NCBI RefSeq assembly: GCF_001427785.1
Contig: NZ_LMHM01000013.1
Location: 422,618 to 486,617, forward strand
DNA from: Lysobacter sp. Root690
GTDB taxonomy: Bacteria > Pseudomonadota > Gammaproteobacteria > Xanthomonadales > Xanthomonadaceae
DNA: 64,000 nt
Direction of reading: 5' to 3'
The notes below the pieces were generated by a model. The model did not search any database, had not been told where the DNA came from, and saw only the letters and a list, made by a program, of their open reading frames with translations. The position numbers and the translations under genes are program-made. Numbering within the stretch: the first letter of the stretch is position 1; each line of letters opens with the position of its first letter. Below are positions 10,185-19,213 of this stretch, piece by piece.

Positions 10185-12269
10185 TTATCCGCAGATCTTG
10201 GCTAGCAGGGTCGATTGGGCCGAATGCGGCATTTCGCCGTCGCGCGGCAGCACCCGCGAGTAGTGGCCGTCAGCCTGCAATTCCCAGGCGTTGAGGTTGT
10301 CGGCGAGGTAATTGGCCAGGGCTTCATCGTAGACGCGGGCGCGCAAATCGGTGTCGAGAATCGGAAAACCGGTCTCGACCCGGCGCAGCAGGTTGCGTTC
10401 CAGCCAGTCGGCGCTGGAGCAGAACAGGTCCGGCGCGCCGTCGTTGGCGAACCAATAGACGCGGTGATGCTCGAGGAAGCGGCCGACGATCGAACGCACC
10501 CGGATGTTGTCGGAAATGCCTTCCACGCCCGGACGCAGGGTGCAGGCGCCGCGCACGATCAGGTCGATCTGCACGCCGGCCTGCGAGGCCTGGTACAGCG
10601 CGCGGATCACCTGCGGCTCGTTCAAGGCGTTCATCTTGGCGACGATGCGCGCGGGCTTGCCGGCGCGTGCGTGCTTGGTTTCGCGATCGATGCGCTTGAG
10701 CACCCCGGCATGCAGGGTGAACGGCGATTGCAGCAGGCACTTGAGCTTGAGCGACGGCGCCAGCCCGGACAGCTGCTGGAAGATCATGTGCACGTCGTTG
10801 CCGATGTCCGGATCGGCGGTGATCAGGCCGAAGTCGGTGTAGGCGCGCGCGGTGCCGCTGTGGTAATTGCCGGTGCCCAGGTGGACGTAACGCTTGAGCT
10901 TGCGGCCTTCGCGGCGGACGATCAGCAGCATCTTGGCGTGGGTCTTGTAGCCGACCACGCCGTACACGACCTGCACGCCGGCTTCCTGCAATCGATCGGC
11001 GAGGCCCAGATTGGCTTCCTCGTCGAAGCGCGCGCGCAGCTCGACCACCACGGTCACGTCCTTGCCGTTGCGCGCGGCCTGGACCAGTTGTTCGACGATC
11101 GGCGAATCCTTGCCGGCGCGATACAGGGTCTGCTTGATCGCGAGCACGTTCGGGTCTTCGGCGGACTGACGGATCAGCTCCAGCACCGGCGCGAACGAGT
11201 CGAAGGGGTGGTGCAGCAGCACGTCGCCGTCGGCGACGGTGTCGAACAGGGTGTCGACGCCGGGCAGCACGCGCTGCTGGTACGGCGGGAATTTCAGTTC
11301 CGGGCGTTGCACCAGATCGTAGACCTGGATCACGCGGTTGAGATTGACCGGCCCGTTGATGCGATAGACCGCGTTCTCGGGCAGATCGAAATTCTCCAGC
11401 AAGGTGCGCACGATCGGCTTGGGGCATTGCTCGGCGATTTCCAGCCGCACCGCGCGCAGATAGCCGCGGCCGATCAACTCGTCGCGCAAGGCCAGGGCGA
11501 TGTTGTCGACCTCTTCCTCGTCGACCAGCAATTCCGAATTGCGGGTGACGCGGAACTGATACGCGCCCTTGACCTCCATGCCCGGAAACAATTCATCGAC
11601 GAACGCCGACAGCACCGAGGACAGGAATACGAAATCGTGTTTGCCGCCGGAGACGTTCTCCGGCATCTGGATGATCCGCGGCAACGAACGTGGCGCGCGC
11701 ACGATGGCGAGGTTGCCGGCGCGGCCGAACGCGTCCTTGCCCTTGAGCACGACGACGATGTTGAGCGATTTGTTGAGGATCTTCGGGAACGGATGCGCGG
11801 GATCCAGACCGAGCGGCGACAGCACCGGCATGATTTCGTCGCGAAAATACGCGCGCAGCCAGCGGGTCTGGCGCGCGTTCCAGGAGTTGCGGCCGAGCAC
11901 GCGCACGCCCGATTCCTGCAGCGCCGGACGCAGCACATCGTTCCAGCATTCGTACTGGGCCTTGACCAGTTCGGCGGCGCGGTCGTGGATGCGCGACAGC
12001 ACGGTCTGCGGCGCGAGTCCGTCCGGGCCCGGCGCGAGGCCGAGGTCCTGGGCGTGGCGCAGGGTGCCGGCGCGGATCTCGAAGAATTCGTCGAGGTTGG
12101 TGCAGGAGATGCACAGGTACTTCAGGCGCTCCAGTAACGGCACCTGCGCATCCTGGGCCTGGGCCAGCACGCGGAAGTTGAAGTCCAGTTGCGACAGCTC
12201 GCGATTGAAGTACAGGGCGCTGTCGCGCAGCGGATCGGTGTCGAGCGAGGTGTCCGTCATCGCGTTCAT
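10185..12269 (-). CDS. ppk1: Polyphosphate kinase 1
   Basis: A 694-residue kinase that makes polyphosphate reversibly from ATP. The N-terminus shows FNRELSQLDFNFRVL and the core shows the phospholipase-D-like pair. The likely phospho-accepting His is in GYKTHAKMLL and a second active-site His in YVHLGTGNYH, 19 residues apart as in E. coli H435/H454. Length is typical. The gene lies 26 nt after phoR and 10 nt before ppx. A second ATG 9 nt downstream is an equally possible start, as neither has a strong ribosome site. Confidence 0.95.
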   Translation of the reverse strand: MNAMTDTSLDTDPLRDSALYFNRELSQLDFNFRVLAQAQDAQVPLLERLKYLCISCTNLDEFFEIRAGTLRHAQDLGLAPGPDGLAPQTVLSRIHDRAAELVKAQYECWNDVLRPALQESGVRVLGRNSWNARQTRWLRAYFRDEIMPVLSPLGLDPAHPFPKILNKSLNIVVVLKGKDAFGRAGNLAIVRAPRSLPRIIQMPENVSGGKHDFVFLSSVLSAFVDELFPGMEVKGAYQFRVTRNSELLVDEEEVDNIALALRDELIGRGYLRAVRLEIAEQCPKPIVRTLLENFDLPENAVYRINGPVNLNRVIQVYDLVQRPELKFPPYQQRVLPGVDTLFDTVADGDVLLHHPFDSFAPVLELIRQSAEDPNVLAIKQTLYRAGKDSPIVEQLVQAARNGKDVTVVVELRARFDEEANLGLADRLQEAGVQVVYGVVGYKTHAKMLLIVRREGRKLKRYVHLGTGNYHSGTARAYTDFGLITADPDIGNDVHMIFQQLSGLAPSLKLKCLLQSPFTLHAGVLKRIDRETKHARAGKPARIVAKMNALNEPQVIRALYQASQAGVQIDLIVRGACTLRPGVEGISDNIRVRSIVGRFLEHHRVYWFANDGAPDLFCSSADWLERNLLRRVETGFPILDTDLRARVYDEALANYLADNLNAWELQADGHYSRVLPRDGEMPHSAQSTLLAKICG

Positions 12270-12295
12270 GGCGCTGGCACTGGTTCCCTGAGGCT

Positions 12296-13678
12296 TTAAA
12301 TATCGGAAGGGTGGGCGGGATAGGCAAGGTGGTCGGCGGGCGTGTCGGCATACGCCTCGCCGTAGGCGTCGCGGCGGCGGATGCGGTCGACCCCGAAATG
12401 GCAGGCGAAGGTGCTGCCGCGGCCAACTTCGCTGGCGATTTCCAGGCGCGCCTGATGCAGATGCAGCACGTGCTTGACGATCGACAGGCCCAGGCCGGTG
12501 CCGCCGCTTTCGCGCGAACGGCTGGTCGAGACACGATAGAAGCGTTCGGTGATGCGCGGCAGGTGCGCGGCCGGAATGCCGTAGCCGCTGTCGACCACCT
12601 CCAGCACCACGCCGCGCGCGATGCCGGCGCTCTCGGGGCGGAAGCGGATGCGGATGCTGCCGCCGGCCGGGGTGTAGCGGATCGCGTTGCCGACGAGGTT
12701 GGAGAACGCGCTGTGCAGTTCCTTGTTCGATCCGAACAAGTCGACGCCGGCCAGATCGTCCATGGCGATTTCGTGGCGGCCCTGGCTCAGCGCATTGGCT
12801 TCGCGCTTGAGCGTGGACAGCATCGAGGCCATCGACACGGTGTCCTCGGCCGGCAGGTTGTCCTGCGATTCCAGCCGAGACAGAGTCAGCAGGTCTTCGA
12901 CCAACTGGGTCATGCGCTGCGACTGGCGCTGCATTTCGGCCAGCATCGGTGCCCAATCGGGATGTTCCTCCGGATCGAGCATGTCGAGATAGCCGTGCAC
13001 CACGGTCAGCGGCGTGCGCAGTTCGTGCGAGACGTTGGCGACGAAGTCGCGGCGCATCTGTTCGAGTTGCAGCAGGCGGCTGACGTCGCGCGCGACCAGC
13101 AGCCACAGGTTTTCCGAATACGGGATCAGGCGCAGGCTCAGGGTGATCGCCGGGTTCCACGGCGAGGCGGCTTCCAGCGGTTCGGCGTTACGGCCCGAGG
13201 CCAGCCAATGCGACAACTGCAAGGGTTGCAGGCGATTGACCACCGGCGCGCCGATGTCGCGCGGGTAGCGCAGGCCCATCAGCCCGGTCGCGGCTTCGTT
13301 GAACCACTGGATGCGCTGGCTGTTGCGTTCGACCACCACGATCGCGTCGGGCATCGCCGCGGCTGCGGCGCGGTAGGCGCGCAGCATTTCGATCAGGCGG
13401 CGCTTGCGGCCGCGCATTTCCGCCTGGCTGCGGTGCAGCAGGCGGTCGAGTTCGTTCCAGATGCCTTCGCCGAGCGGCGGGGTCAGGCGCTGGCGCGCGG
13501 TCAGGCGGATCAGCACCCGCCGCAGCCGCCAGTAATGCCACGCGACCACGCCGAGCGCGGCGGCGGTGACGATGGGCCAGGGGTAACCGACCAGGATCCC
13601 GAGCACGGCCGCGCCGACCAGGATCAGCGCCAGCTGACCGAGGGTGCGGAACCAGGCGGAGCGTGCGCGCGGCGGCAT
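12296..13678 (-). CDS. phoR: Phosphate regulon sensor kinase PhoR
   Basis: A 460-residue membrane histidine kinase. Two hydrophobic segments lie in the first 60 residues, followed by a PAS-like region (YRAAAAAMPDAIVVVERN). The DHp box FVANVSHELRTPLTVVHGYLDML contains the phospho-His, and the N, G1 and G2 ATP boxes follow (LVGNAIRYTP, VVDSGYGIP, GGTGLGLSIVKH). It phosphorylates PhoB when phosphate is low. The gene follows phoB after 9 nt, the standard order. Confidence 0.95.
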   Translation of the reverse strand: MPPRARSAWFRTLGQLALILVGAAVLGILVGYPWPIVTAAALGVVAWHYWRLRRVLIRLTARQRLTPPLGEGIWNELDRLLHRSQAEMRGRKRRLIEMLRAYRAAAAAMPDAIVVVERNSQRIQWFNEAATGLMGLRYPRDIGAPVVNRLQPLQLSHWLASGRNAEPLEAASPWNPAITLSLRLIPYSENLWLLVARDVSRLLQLEQMRRDFVANVSHELRTPLTVVHGYLDMLDPEEHPDWAPMLAEMQRQSQRMTQLVEDLLTLSRLESQDNLPAEDTVSMASMLSTLKREANALSQGRHEIAMDDLAGVDLFGSNKELHSAFSNLVGNAIRYTPAGGSIRIRFRPESAGIARGVVLEVVDSGYGIPAAHLPRITERFYRVSTSRSRESGGTGLGLSIVKHVLHLHQARLEIASEVGRGSTFACHFGVDRIRRRDAYGEAYADTPADHLAYPAHPSDI

Positions 13679-13687
13679 ACCTCCAGC

Positions 13688-14398
13688 TTACGCGGCGAGC
13701 GATGCGGAGAAGCGGTAACCCGCGCCGCGCACGGTCTGGACCATGCCGTCGAGACGGTGCGGTTCCAGGGTCTTGCGCAGGCGGCGGATGTGCACGTCGA
13801 CCGTGCGCTCCTCGACGTAGACGCTGCCGCCCCAGACGTGGTCGAGCAACTGGGTGCGCGAGTAGACGCGTTCGGGGTGGGTCATGAAGAAGTGCAGCAG
13901 GCGGTATTCGGTCGGGCCGATCTGGACCGGCTGCTGTTCGCCGCCTTCGGCCTGGGCGAACACCCGGTGGGCGGCGCCGTCGATGCGCAGCGGGCCAACG
14001 CCGACGCTGCCGTCTTCGTCGTCCTCGCGCGAGCGGCGCAGCACGGCGCGGATGCGCGCCAGCAGTTCGCGCGCCGAGAAGGGCTTGACCACGTAATCGT
14101 CGACCCCGGCTTCAAGGCCGCCGACGCGGTCGTTCTCTTCGCCGCGCGCGGTCAGCATGATGATCGGGATCTCGCGGGTCAGCGATTCCTTGCGCCAGCG
14201 CCGGGCCAGTTCCAGGCCGCTGGTGCCCGGGAGCATCCAGTCGAGCAGGATCAGGTCGGGCACGCGGTCGGCGATGGCGGCCTGGGCCTCGCGGGCGTCG
14301 CCGGCGTGGACCGGGTCGTATTCGCCCTTGCGCAGGGCAAAGGACACCATGTCGCGGATGGCGGGCTCGTCTTCAACTATCAGGATGCGCTTCTGCAC
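13688..14398 (-). CDS. phoB: Phosphate regulon response regulator PhoB
   Basis: A 236-residue OmpR/PhoB-type regulator. The receiver domain has the acidic pair in VEDEPAIRD, the phospho-Asp in [10 protein letters not shown] and the switch Lys in [13 protein letters not shown]. The C-terminal winged helix has the usual block ending in [23 protein letters not shown] and RGAGYRFS. It activates phosphate-starvation genes by binding Pho boxes. It heads the phoB-phoR-ppk1-ppx cluster and has a Pho-box-like site about 65 nt upstream of its ATG. Confidence 0.95.
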   Translation of the reverse strand: MQKRILIVEDEPAIRDMVSFALRKGEYDPVHAGDAREAQAAIADRVPDLILLDWMLPGTSGLELARRWRKESLTREIPIIMLTARGEENDRVGGLEAGVDDYVVKPFSARELLARIRAVLRRSREDDEDGSVGVGPLRIDGAAHRVFAQAEGGEQQPVQIGPTEYRLLHFFMTHPERVYSRTQLLDHVWGGSVYVEERTVDVHIRRLRKTLEPHRLDGMVQTVRGAGYRFSASLAA

Positions 14399-14462
14399 AC
14401 GGTCACCGAGGGGGAGGCGGAAAGGGTTCGTCCTTGAAACCGCGCCAGTACACTACCGTTTT

Positions 14463-14480
14463 GTGACGACTCCATGACAC
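14463..14480 (-). promoter_or_regulatory. Candidate Pho box upstream of phoB
   Basis: On the minus strand this reads GTGTCATGGAGTCGTCAC: two TGTCA-like 7-mers separated by 4 nt, the 7-4-7 layout of the CTGTCAT-type PhoB site. A TAGTGT hexamer 7 nt downstream could be the -10 box. PhoB regulating its own operon is established in other proteobacteria; here it is inferred. Confidence 0.55.
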
Positions 14481-14712
14481 GGGACGGGCGGCATTGTCGG
14501 CTTTGTGATGTCGTGCCGCTGTGCACGGGCCATCCATATGCGTCCAGGCGTGGCGCGGTTCGGCCGGGGTTGGGCGCGCTTTCGCCGTCGTTGCCGTCGT
14601 TATCGCGGGAACTGGAGTTTGGCGCGCAGGTTACATCGCGATGGCAGAACGTCGGCCGGGGCGGTGTGTGAAGCGACGTGTTCGGATAACGATTCCACGA
14701 AATAGTTGCCCA

Positions 14713-14849
14713 CTTTGAAAAAGGGGCGGCGCCTTGCGACAGATTGGTTTCGGTCGGGTGTGGCGGCGCGGGGGATTTGCTTTGGCTTTCGCAGTGGCTG
14801 GCGAGAGCAAAAGCAAAAGCAAATCCCCCCTGGCCCCCCTTTTTCAAAG
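14713..14849. repeat. Nested inverted repeat, long-hairpin element
   Basis: The outer arms CTTTGAAAAAGGGG (14713-14726) and CCCCTTTTTCAAAG (14836-14849) enclose inner arms GGGGGATTTGCTTT (14770-14783) and AAAGCAAATCCCCC (14816-14829). A related element lies at 54751-54899. It is an intergenic, MITE- or BIME-like structure. The 14481-14712 part of this gap shows no gene. Confidence 0.75.
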
Positions 14850-14895
14850 GGGGGAACGCTTCGGGTGGGGTGCGTGGGAGTTCGAGCGCGCGGGC

Positions 14896-16548
14896 TTATT
14901 GCCGGCGCAGGTCTTCGTCGCGCACGCCCTGGCGCTTGAGTTCCAGCACGGTCGGGGTGATCGCGGCGATCCGCGCCTCGATCCGGGCGCGGGCGTAATA
15001 GTCCAGGTCGGGCTTGCGCTTGAGCGTGTTCAGCTGGACCAGCGCCTGCTCGGGACGGCCGCGCAGGTAGGCGGCTTCGGCGTAGGCCTCGCCGGCACGG
15101 ATCGAGTCGCCGGCGATCTCGCAGGCGCGGGCGAAGGTCTGCTGCAGCAGCGGGTCGTCGCTGTGGTTGCCGAACAGCGGCCGCAGCACGGCCTGGGCGC
15201 GCTGGCCGGCGGCGGCGGTGGCGCGGTCGGTCAGCACCTTGGCGTAGCTCAGGGCGATCGCGCGGTTGTTCGGGGTCTGCCGCAGCAGCGCCTCGAAACG
15301 CGCATCGGCCGCGGCGTTCTTGCCCGACTGGGCCTCGGCTTCGCCCAGCGCCAGGCTCAGCCAAAGCTGGCCGGGGTGCTTGGCCAGCAGTTCGGTCAGC
15401 GCCGGGATCGCCGCGCCGGACTGGTTGTTGCGCATCCGCGCCAGGGCCAGGCCGTAGCGCTGGGCTTCGGTGTTGGCGCCGAGTTTTTCGTATTCGCGCA
15501 CCGCCTCGCGCGGCGAATTGGCGCTGAACACCCGGATCCGCTCGCGGGCGTAGTCGAACAGCCCGGTGCCGCCGGCGGTCAGCGCCTGGTCGGAGATCTT
15601 CAGGCCGCTGGGCAGCAGGGGGTTGTCGGTGCCGGTGGCGGTGTCGGGCAGGCTGAAGGGCACCTTCGGAATGCGCTCGACCCGGGTCTCGGTGGGCGTT
15701 GCGGTGACCGCGGTGACGCTGTTGCGGTTGGCGATCTGCTCGGCGCGTTCCTTGGCCTCGCTGATGCGGGTGGTGGTGACCGGGTGGGTCATCAGGTAGT
15801 CGGGCGTTTCGCCGTACCAGTTGGCCGCGTTGCTGCGCGAGACCACCTGCATGCGGCCGAAGAACCCGGCCATCGCGCTGGTGTCGTAATTGCTGCGGTA
15901 CAGGGTCTGGATGCCGATCCGGTCGGCTTCGGACTCGTTGGAGCGGGTGTAGTTGATCTGGCGCTGCTGCATCAGGCCCAGGCCGGAGGTGATCGCGGCC
16001 ATGGTCGCGTCGTCGGTGGAATTGCTGCCGGCGCCCTGCGCGGCGACGATCGCGCCGAGCATCGCCAGCAGGATCGGCAACTGATCGCGCTGGGCGCGCT
16101 CGACCCCGCGCAGCACGTGCTGCTGGGTGACGTGGGCGATTTCGTGCGAGATCACCGCGGCGACTTCGTCTTCCTTCTCGGCGGTCAACACCAGGCCCGA
16201 GTTGACCCCGATGTAGCCGCCCAGGGTGGCGAAGGCGTTGATCTGGCGCTCGCGCAGCATGAAGAAGGTGAAGGGCTGGCGCGGCTTGTCGCTGTTGGCG
16301 GCCAGGCGCGTGCCGAGGGTGTCGAGCCAGCTGTCGATCAGCGGGTCTTCGAGCAGATAGTCGTAGTGGCGCAGCTGCGCCAGCATCATCGAGCCGTACT
16401 CGCGCTGCTTGGCCGGGGTCAGCAGTTCCGCGGCCGAGGAGCCGATATCGGGCAGCTTGTTTTCCTGCGCGCTCGCGCAGACGCTGCCGAGGGCGAGGGT
16501 TACAGCGGCGGTGAGCAGGGCGATGCGGCGCAAGCGATGAATCCTCAA
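14896..16548 (-). CDS. bepA: M48 metalloprotease with TPR tail, BepA-like
   Basis: A 550-residue periplasmic zinc protease. A Sec signal peptide (LLTAAVTLALGSVCASAQ) precedes the M48 domain. The active site is AAVISHEIAHVTQQH (HExxH) and the third zinc ligand is the Glu of SNESEADRIG. The C-terminal half is Ala/Leu-rich and helical, as expected of TPR repeats. In E. coli BepA checks outer-membrane protein assembly (LptD and the BAM complex). It is transcribed away from grxC. Confidence 0.9.
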   Translation of the reverse strand: MRIHRLRRIALLTAAVTLALGSVCASAQENKLPDIGSSAAELLTPAKQREYGSMMLAQLRHYDYLLEDPLIDSWLDTLGTRLAANSDKPRQPFTFFMLRERQINAFATLGGYIGVNSGLVLTAEKEDEVAAVISHEIAHVTQQHVLRGVERAQRDQLPILLAMLGAIVAAQGAGSNSTDDATMAAITSGLGLMQQRQINYTRSNESEADRIGIQTLYRSNYDTSAMAGFFGRMQVVSRSNAANWYGETPDYLMTHPVTTTRISEAKERAEQIANRNSVTAVTATPTETRVERIPKVPFSLPDTATGTDNPLLPSGLKISDQALTAGGTGLFDYARERIRVFSANSPREAVREYEKLGANTEAQRYGLALARMRNNQSGAAIPALTELLAKHPGQLWLSLALGEAEAQSGKNAAADARFEALLRQTPNNRAIALSYAKVLTDRATAAAGQRAQAVLRPLFGNHSDDPLLQQTFARACEIAGDSIRAGEAYAEAAYLRGRPEQALVQLNTLKRKPDLDYYARARIEARIAAITPTVLELKRQGVRDEDLRRQ

Positions 16549-16835
16549 GGCGGTGGTGCGGAAGACGACGGGCGGTGCGGGTACAAGGTCGTGGCGGTCA
16601 TCGCGCTGCGAGTCGATGGCAGGATGCAGCCCGCCGCGATCGATGGCGTGAATGCGCCGTTAATTTCAATCGCAGCCCGCCGCGAGAACGAACCCGAAGC
16701 GGAAAAATCGATCCACCCCACGCCAGCGTACTGAGTCCGGCCGGACTGCGTTCCATCGGCGCGCTTTAAACTGCCAGGCCGCACGCCCATATTTCGACCG
16801 CAACCCCTTTCAAGAGTTCAGGCAGGAGAACCGTT

Positions 16836-17108
16836 TTGAGCGACACCGCCCCCAAGCCGCAGATCGTCATCTATAGCACCGCGATCTGCCCGTATTGCGT
16901 CGCCGCTAAGAATTTCCTCAAGAGCAAGGGCCAGACCTGGAGCGAAGTGCGCATCGATCTGGACCCGGCCGAGCGCGAAAAGATGGTCGCGCTGACCAAG
17001 CGCACCAGCGTGCCGCAGATTTTCATCGGCGACACCCATGTCGGCGGCTACGACGACATGATGGCGCTGCACCGCGCCGGCGGGCTGGAACCGCTGTTCG
17101 CGGCCTGA
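16836..17108 (+). CDS. grxC: Glutaredoxin 3
   Basis: A 90-residue cytoplasmic glutaredoxin. The redox motif CPYC lies at residues 20-23 in YSTAICPYCVAAK, followed by the TSVPQIFIGDTHVGGYDD glutathione-binding block. TTG is the start, with CAGGAGAA upstream. The 16549-16835 gap shared with the divergent bepA holds no other gene. Confidence 0.95.
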   Translation: MSDTAPKPQIVIYSTAICPYCVAAKNFLKSKGQTWSEVRIDLDPAEREKMVALTKRTSVPQIFIGDTHVGGYDDMMALHRAGGLEPLFAA

Positions 17109-17276
17109 GCGATGCCGTCGGGCGGCGTTCGTCGCCGCCCGTTTGCGTGCGCTGATACCTGTTGATCCACGTCCGCCGCCCGGGCGCGATGGTTTGCCGA
17201 TGACCGCGTCGGACGGTTCGCGCTGACCGCCGCGGTCGCGCCTGACGGGCGTATTTCCCTTATTCGAGGAGCTTGT

Positions 17277-17693
17277 GTGAGCAACGACCGTACCGACGAC
17301 AACGCGGCCCAGAGCGAAAGCGACCGCGTCGCCGAATTCACCGCCTTCCGCAAGCGCATGAACGAACGCATCCTGGCCGAGCCGAATCAGGTCGTGCGGC
17401 GCTTCTTCGCCCTCGACACCCAGACCTACCAGGCCGGCGCGCTCGACGTGAAGACCAAGGAGCTGCTGGGCCTGGTCGCCTCGATGGTGCTGCGCTGCGA
17501 CGACTGCATCAGCTACCACGTCGCCCAGTGCAAGGAGGCCGGGGTCAATCGCGAGGAAATGTTCGAAGCGTTCTCGGTCGGCCTGGTGGTCGGCGGCTCG
17601 ATCGTGATCCCGCATATGCGCCGCGCGGTCGATTTCCTCGACAAGCTGGAGCAGGGCGAGGCCGCCGCGCCGGCCGGCCACGACCACGGCTGA
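17277..17693 (+). CDS. Carboxymuconolactone decarboxylase / AhpD-like protein
   Basis: A 138-residue protein of the carboxymuconolactone decarboxylase superfamily. The CxxC is in LRCDDCISYHVAQC, with a His three residues on, as in AhpD-type peroxidase partners. The start is GTG after CGAGGAGC. It follows grxC by 168 nt on the same strand, which fits a thiol-redox role but does not prove it. The C-terminus is short and His/Ala-rich. The exact reaction is unknown. Confidence 0.85.
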   Translation: MSNDRTDDNAAQSESDRVAEFTAFRKRMNERILAEPNQVVRRFFALDTQTYQAGALDVKTKELLGLVASMVLRCDDCISYHVAQCKEAGVNREEMFEAFSVGLVVGGSIVIPHMRRAVDFLDKLEQGEAAAPAGHDHG

Positions 17694-17719
17694 ATCGGAT
17701 AGCGGGCTTTCACCGCCCC

Positions 17720-17755
17720 GGGGGCCATGCCGAATCGGGCCGCTTCATGGCCCCC
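17720..17755. other. Inverted repeat before icd
   Basis: GGGGGCCATG and CATGGCCCCC form a 10-bp stem around a 16-nt loop. No T run follows, so it is either a weak terminator for the AhpD-like gene or a leader structure for icd. A CATAAT hexamer at 17803-17808 could be the icd -10 box. Confidence 0.4.
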
Positions 17756-17873
17756 GACCATCGTCCAGTACTGCCCCGAATGCAGGGGCAGGCCGCTTCC
17801 GGCATAATTACGGGGCTAAGACCTCGTGCGCCGCGCCGCCTGCGCCGCGCCCTTCAGCTGGAAGAACTCCCTC

Positions 17874-18887
17874 ATGACGCAAACCATTACGGTCATCCGT
17901 GGCGACGGCATCGGCCCCGAGATCATGGACGCGACCCTGCACGTGCTCGACGCGATGAACCTGGGCCTGTCTTACGAATTCGCCGACGCCGGCCTGGTCG
18001 CGCTGGAAAAGCACGGCGAGCTGCTGCCGGCCGCGACCATGGATTCGATCCGCAAGACCCGCATCGCGCTCAAGAGCCCGTTGACCACGCCGGTCGGCGA
18101 AGGCTTCAGCTCGATCAACGTCGAACTGCGCAAGCGCTTCGACCTGTACGCCAACGTGCGTCCGGCCAAGTCGTTCCCGAACACCAAGTCGCGCTTCCCG
18201 AGCGGCGTGGACCTGATCACCGTGCGCGAGAACACCGAAGGCGCCTACATCGGTGAAGGCCAGTCGTTGTCGGAAGACGGCGAGACCGCGCTGCTGACCC
18301 AGAAGATCACCCGCCGCGGCTCCGAGCGCATCGTGCGCTACGCCTTCGACCTGGCGCGCAAGACCGGGCGCAAGAAGGTCACGGTGGTGCACAAGGCCAA
18401 CATCTTGAAGTCGACCTCGGGCCTGTTCCTGAAGACCGCGCGCGAAGTGGCGCAGCAGTACCCCGACATCCAGTGCAACGAGATGATCGTGGACAACACC
18501 TGCATGCAGCTGGTGATGCGTCCGGAGCAGTTCGACATCATCGTCACCACCAACCTGTTCGGCGACATCATTTCCGACCTGTGCGCCGGTCTGGTGGGTG
18601 GTCTGGGTCTGGCCCCGGGCGCGAACATCGGCACGGATGCTGCGATCTTCGAGGCCGTGCATGGCTCGGCGCCGGACATCGCCGGCAAGGGCATCGCCAA
18701 TCCCTGCGCGCTGCTGCTGGGCGCGGCGCAGATGCTCGACCACATCGGCCAGCCGGAGAAGGCGACCAAGCTGCGCGAGGCGATCATCGCCACGCTCGAA
18801 GCCAAGGATTCGCTGACCCCGGACCTGGGCGGCGAGGGCAATACGCTGTCGTTCGCCAAGGCGATCGCGAGCCGCGCTACGGCGTAA
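17874..18887 (+). CDS. icd: NAD-dependent isocitrate dehydrogenase
   Basis: A 337-residue decarboxylating dehydrogenase of the TCA cycle. IRGDGIGPEI opens the protein. The substrate Arg/Tyr block is VRENTEGAYIGEG, and the family signature is NLFGDIISDLCAGLVGGLGLAPGANIG. The short length and sequence match the mitochondrial-type, NAD-using group rather than the 420-residue NADP enzyme of E. coli. The start at 17874 gives the expected N-terminus; the frame is open 48 nt further upstream. Confidence 0.9.
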   Translation: MTQTITVIRGDGIGPEIMDATLHVLDAMNLGLSYEFADAGLVALEKHGELLPAATMDSIRKTRIALKSPLTTPVGEGFSSINVELRKRFDLYANVRPAKSFPNTKSRFPSGVDLITVRENTEGAYIGEGQSLSEDGETALLTQKITRRGSERIVRYAFDLARKTGRKKVTVVHKANILKSTSGLFLKTAREVAQQYPDIQCNEMIVDNTCMQLVMRPEQFDIIVTTNLFGDIISDLCAGLVGGLGLAPGANIGTDAAIFEAVHGSAPDIAGKGIANPCALLLGAAQMLDHIGQPEKATKLREAIIATLEAKDSLTPDLGGEGNTLSFAKAIASRATA

Positions 18888-18911
18888 GCGAGCGGGTCAT
18901 TGCTGATACGA

Positions 18912-18933
18912 CGAGGCGCCTTCGGGCGCCTCG
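18912..18933 (+). terminator. Intrinsic terminator after icd
   Basis: A 9-bp GC stem, CGAGGCGCC, a TTCG loop and GGCGCCTCG, is followed by TTGCGTTT. It lies 25 nt past the icd stop. Confidence 0.75.
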
Positions 18934-18961
18934 TTGCGTTTGGGTGCTCTGCGGCCCGATC

Positions 18962-19088
18962 TGCCCTCACCCCCACCCCTCTCAGCTCTGCACTTCCTTC
19001 GGTCGCCGCAAGCGGGAGAGGGGCTACAGAGCCCCAGCCCTTGATCCCTTCTCCCGCTTGCGGGAGAAGGTGCCCGCAGGGCGGATGA
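18962..19088. repeat. Dispersed CCCTCTCCCGC repeat cluster
   Basis: Several oppositely oriented copies of a CCCTCACCC...CTCTCCCGC-type unit with internal GCGGGAGA hairpins. Relatives lie at 20532-20575 and 20643-20709. The cluster fills most of the icd-nhaC gap. Confidence 0.7.
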
Positions 19089-19213
19089 GGGCAGGTGGGC
19101 ACGGCCCCCGACCGCCCCCATGAACTCCCCCAAAGCGTTCCATCCCCGGCACTCGACACGCGCCATGCTGAACTGCAAAATCGCGCTGTCTTAAAATCCA
19201 TTCGGATGAAGCG

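Noticed and set aside
10215-12137. 640-codon frame antisense to ppk1
   Set aside because: A GC-skewed codon shadow; ppk1 on the other strand has full family motifs.
14734-16734. 666-codon frame antisense to bepA
   Set aside because: A shadow of the M48 protease gene; its translation is Gly/Arg/Gln-rich without motifs.
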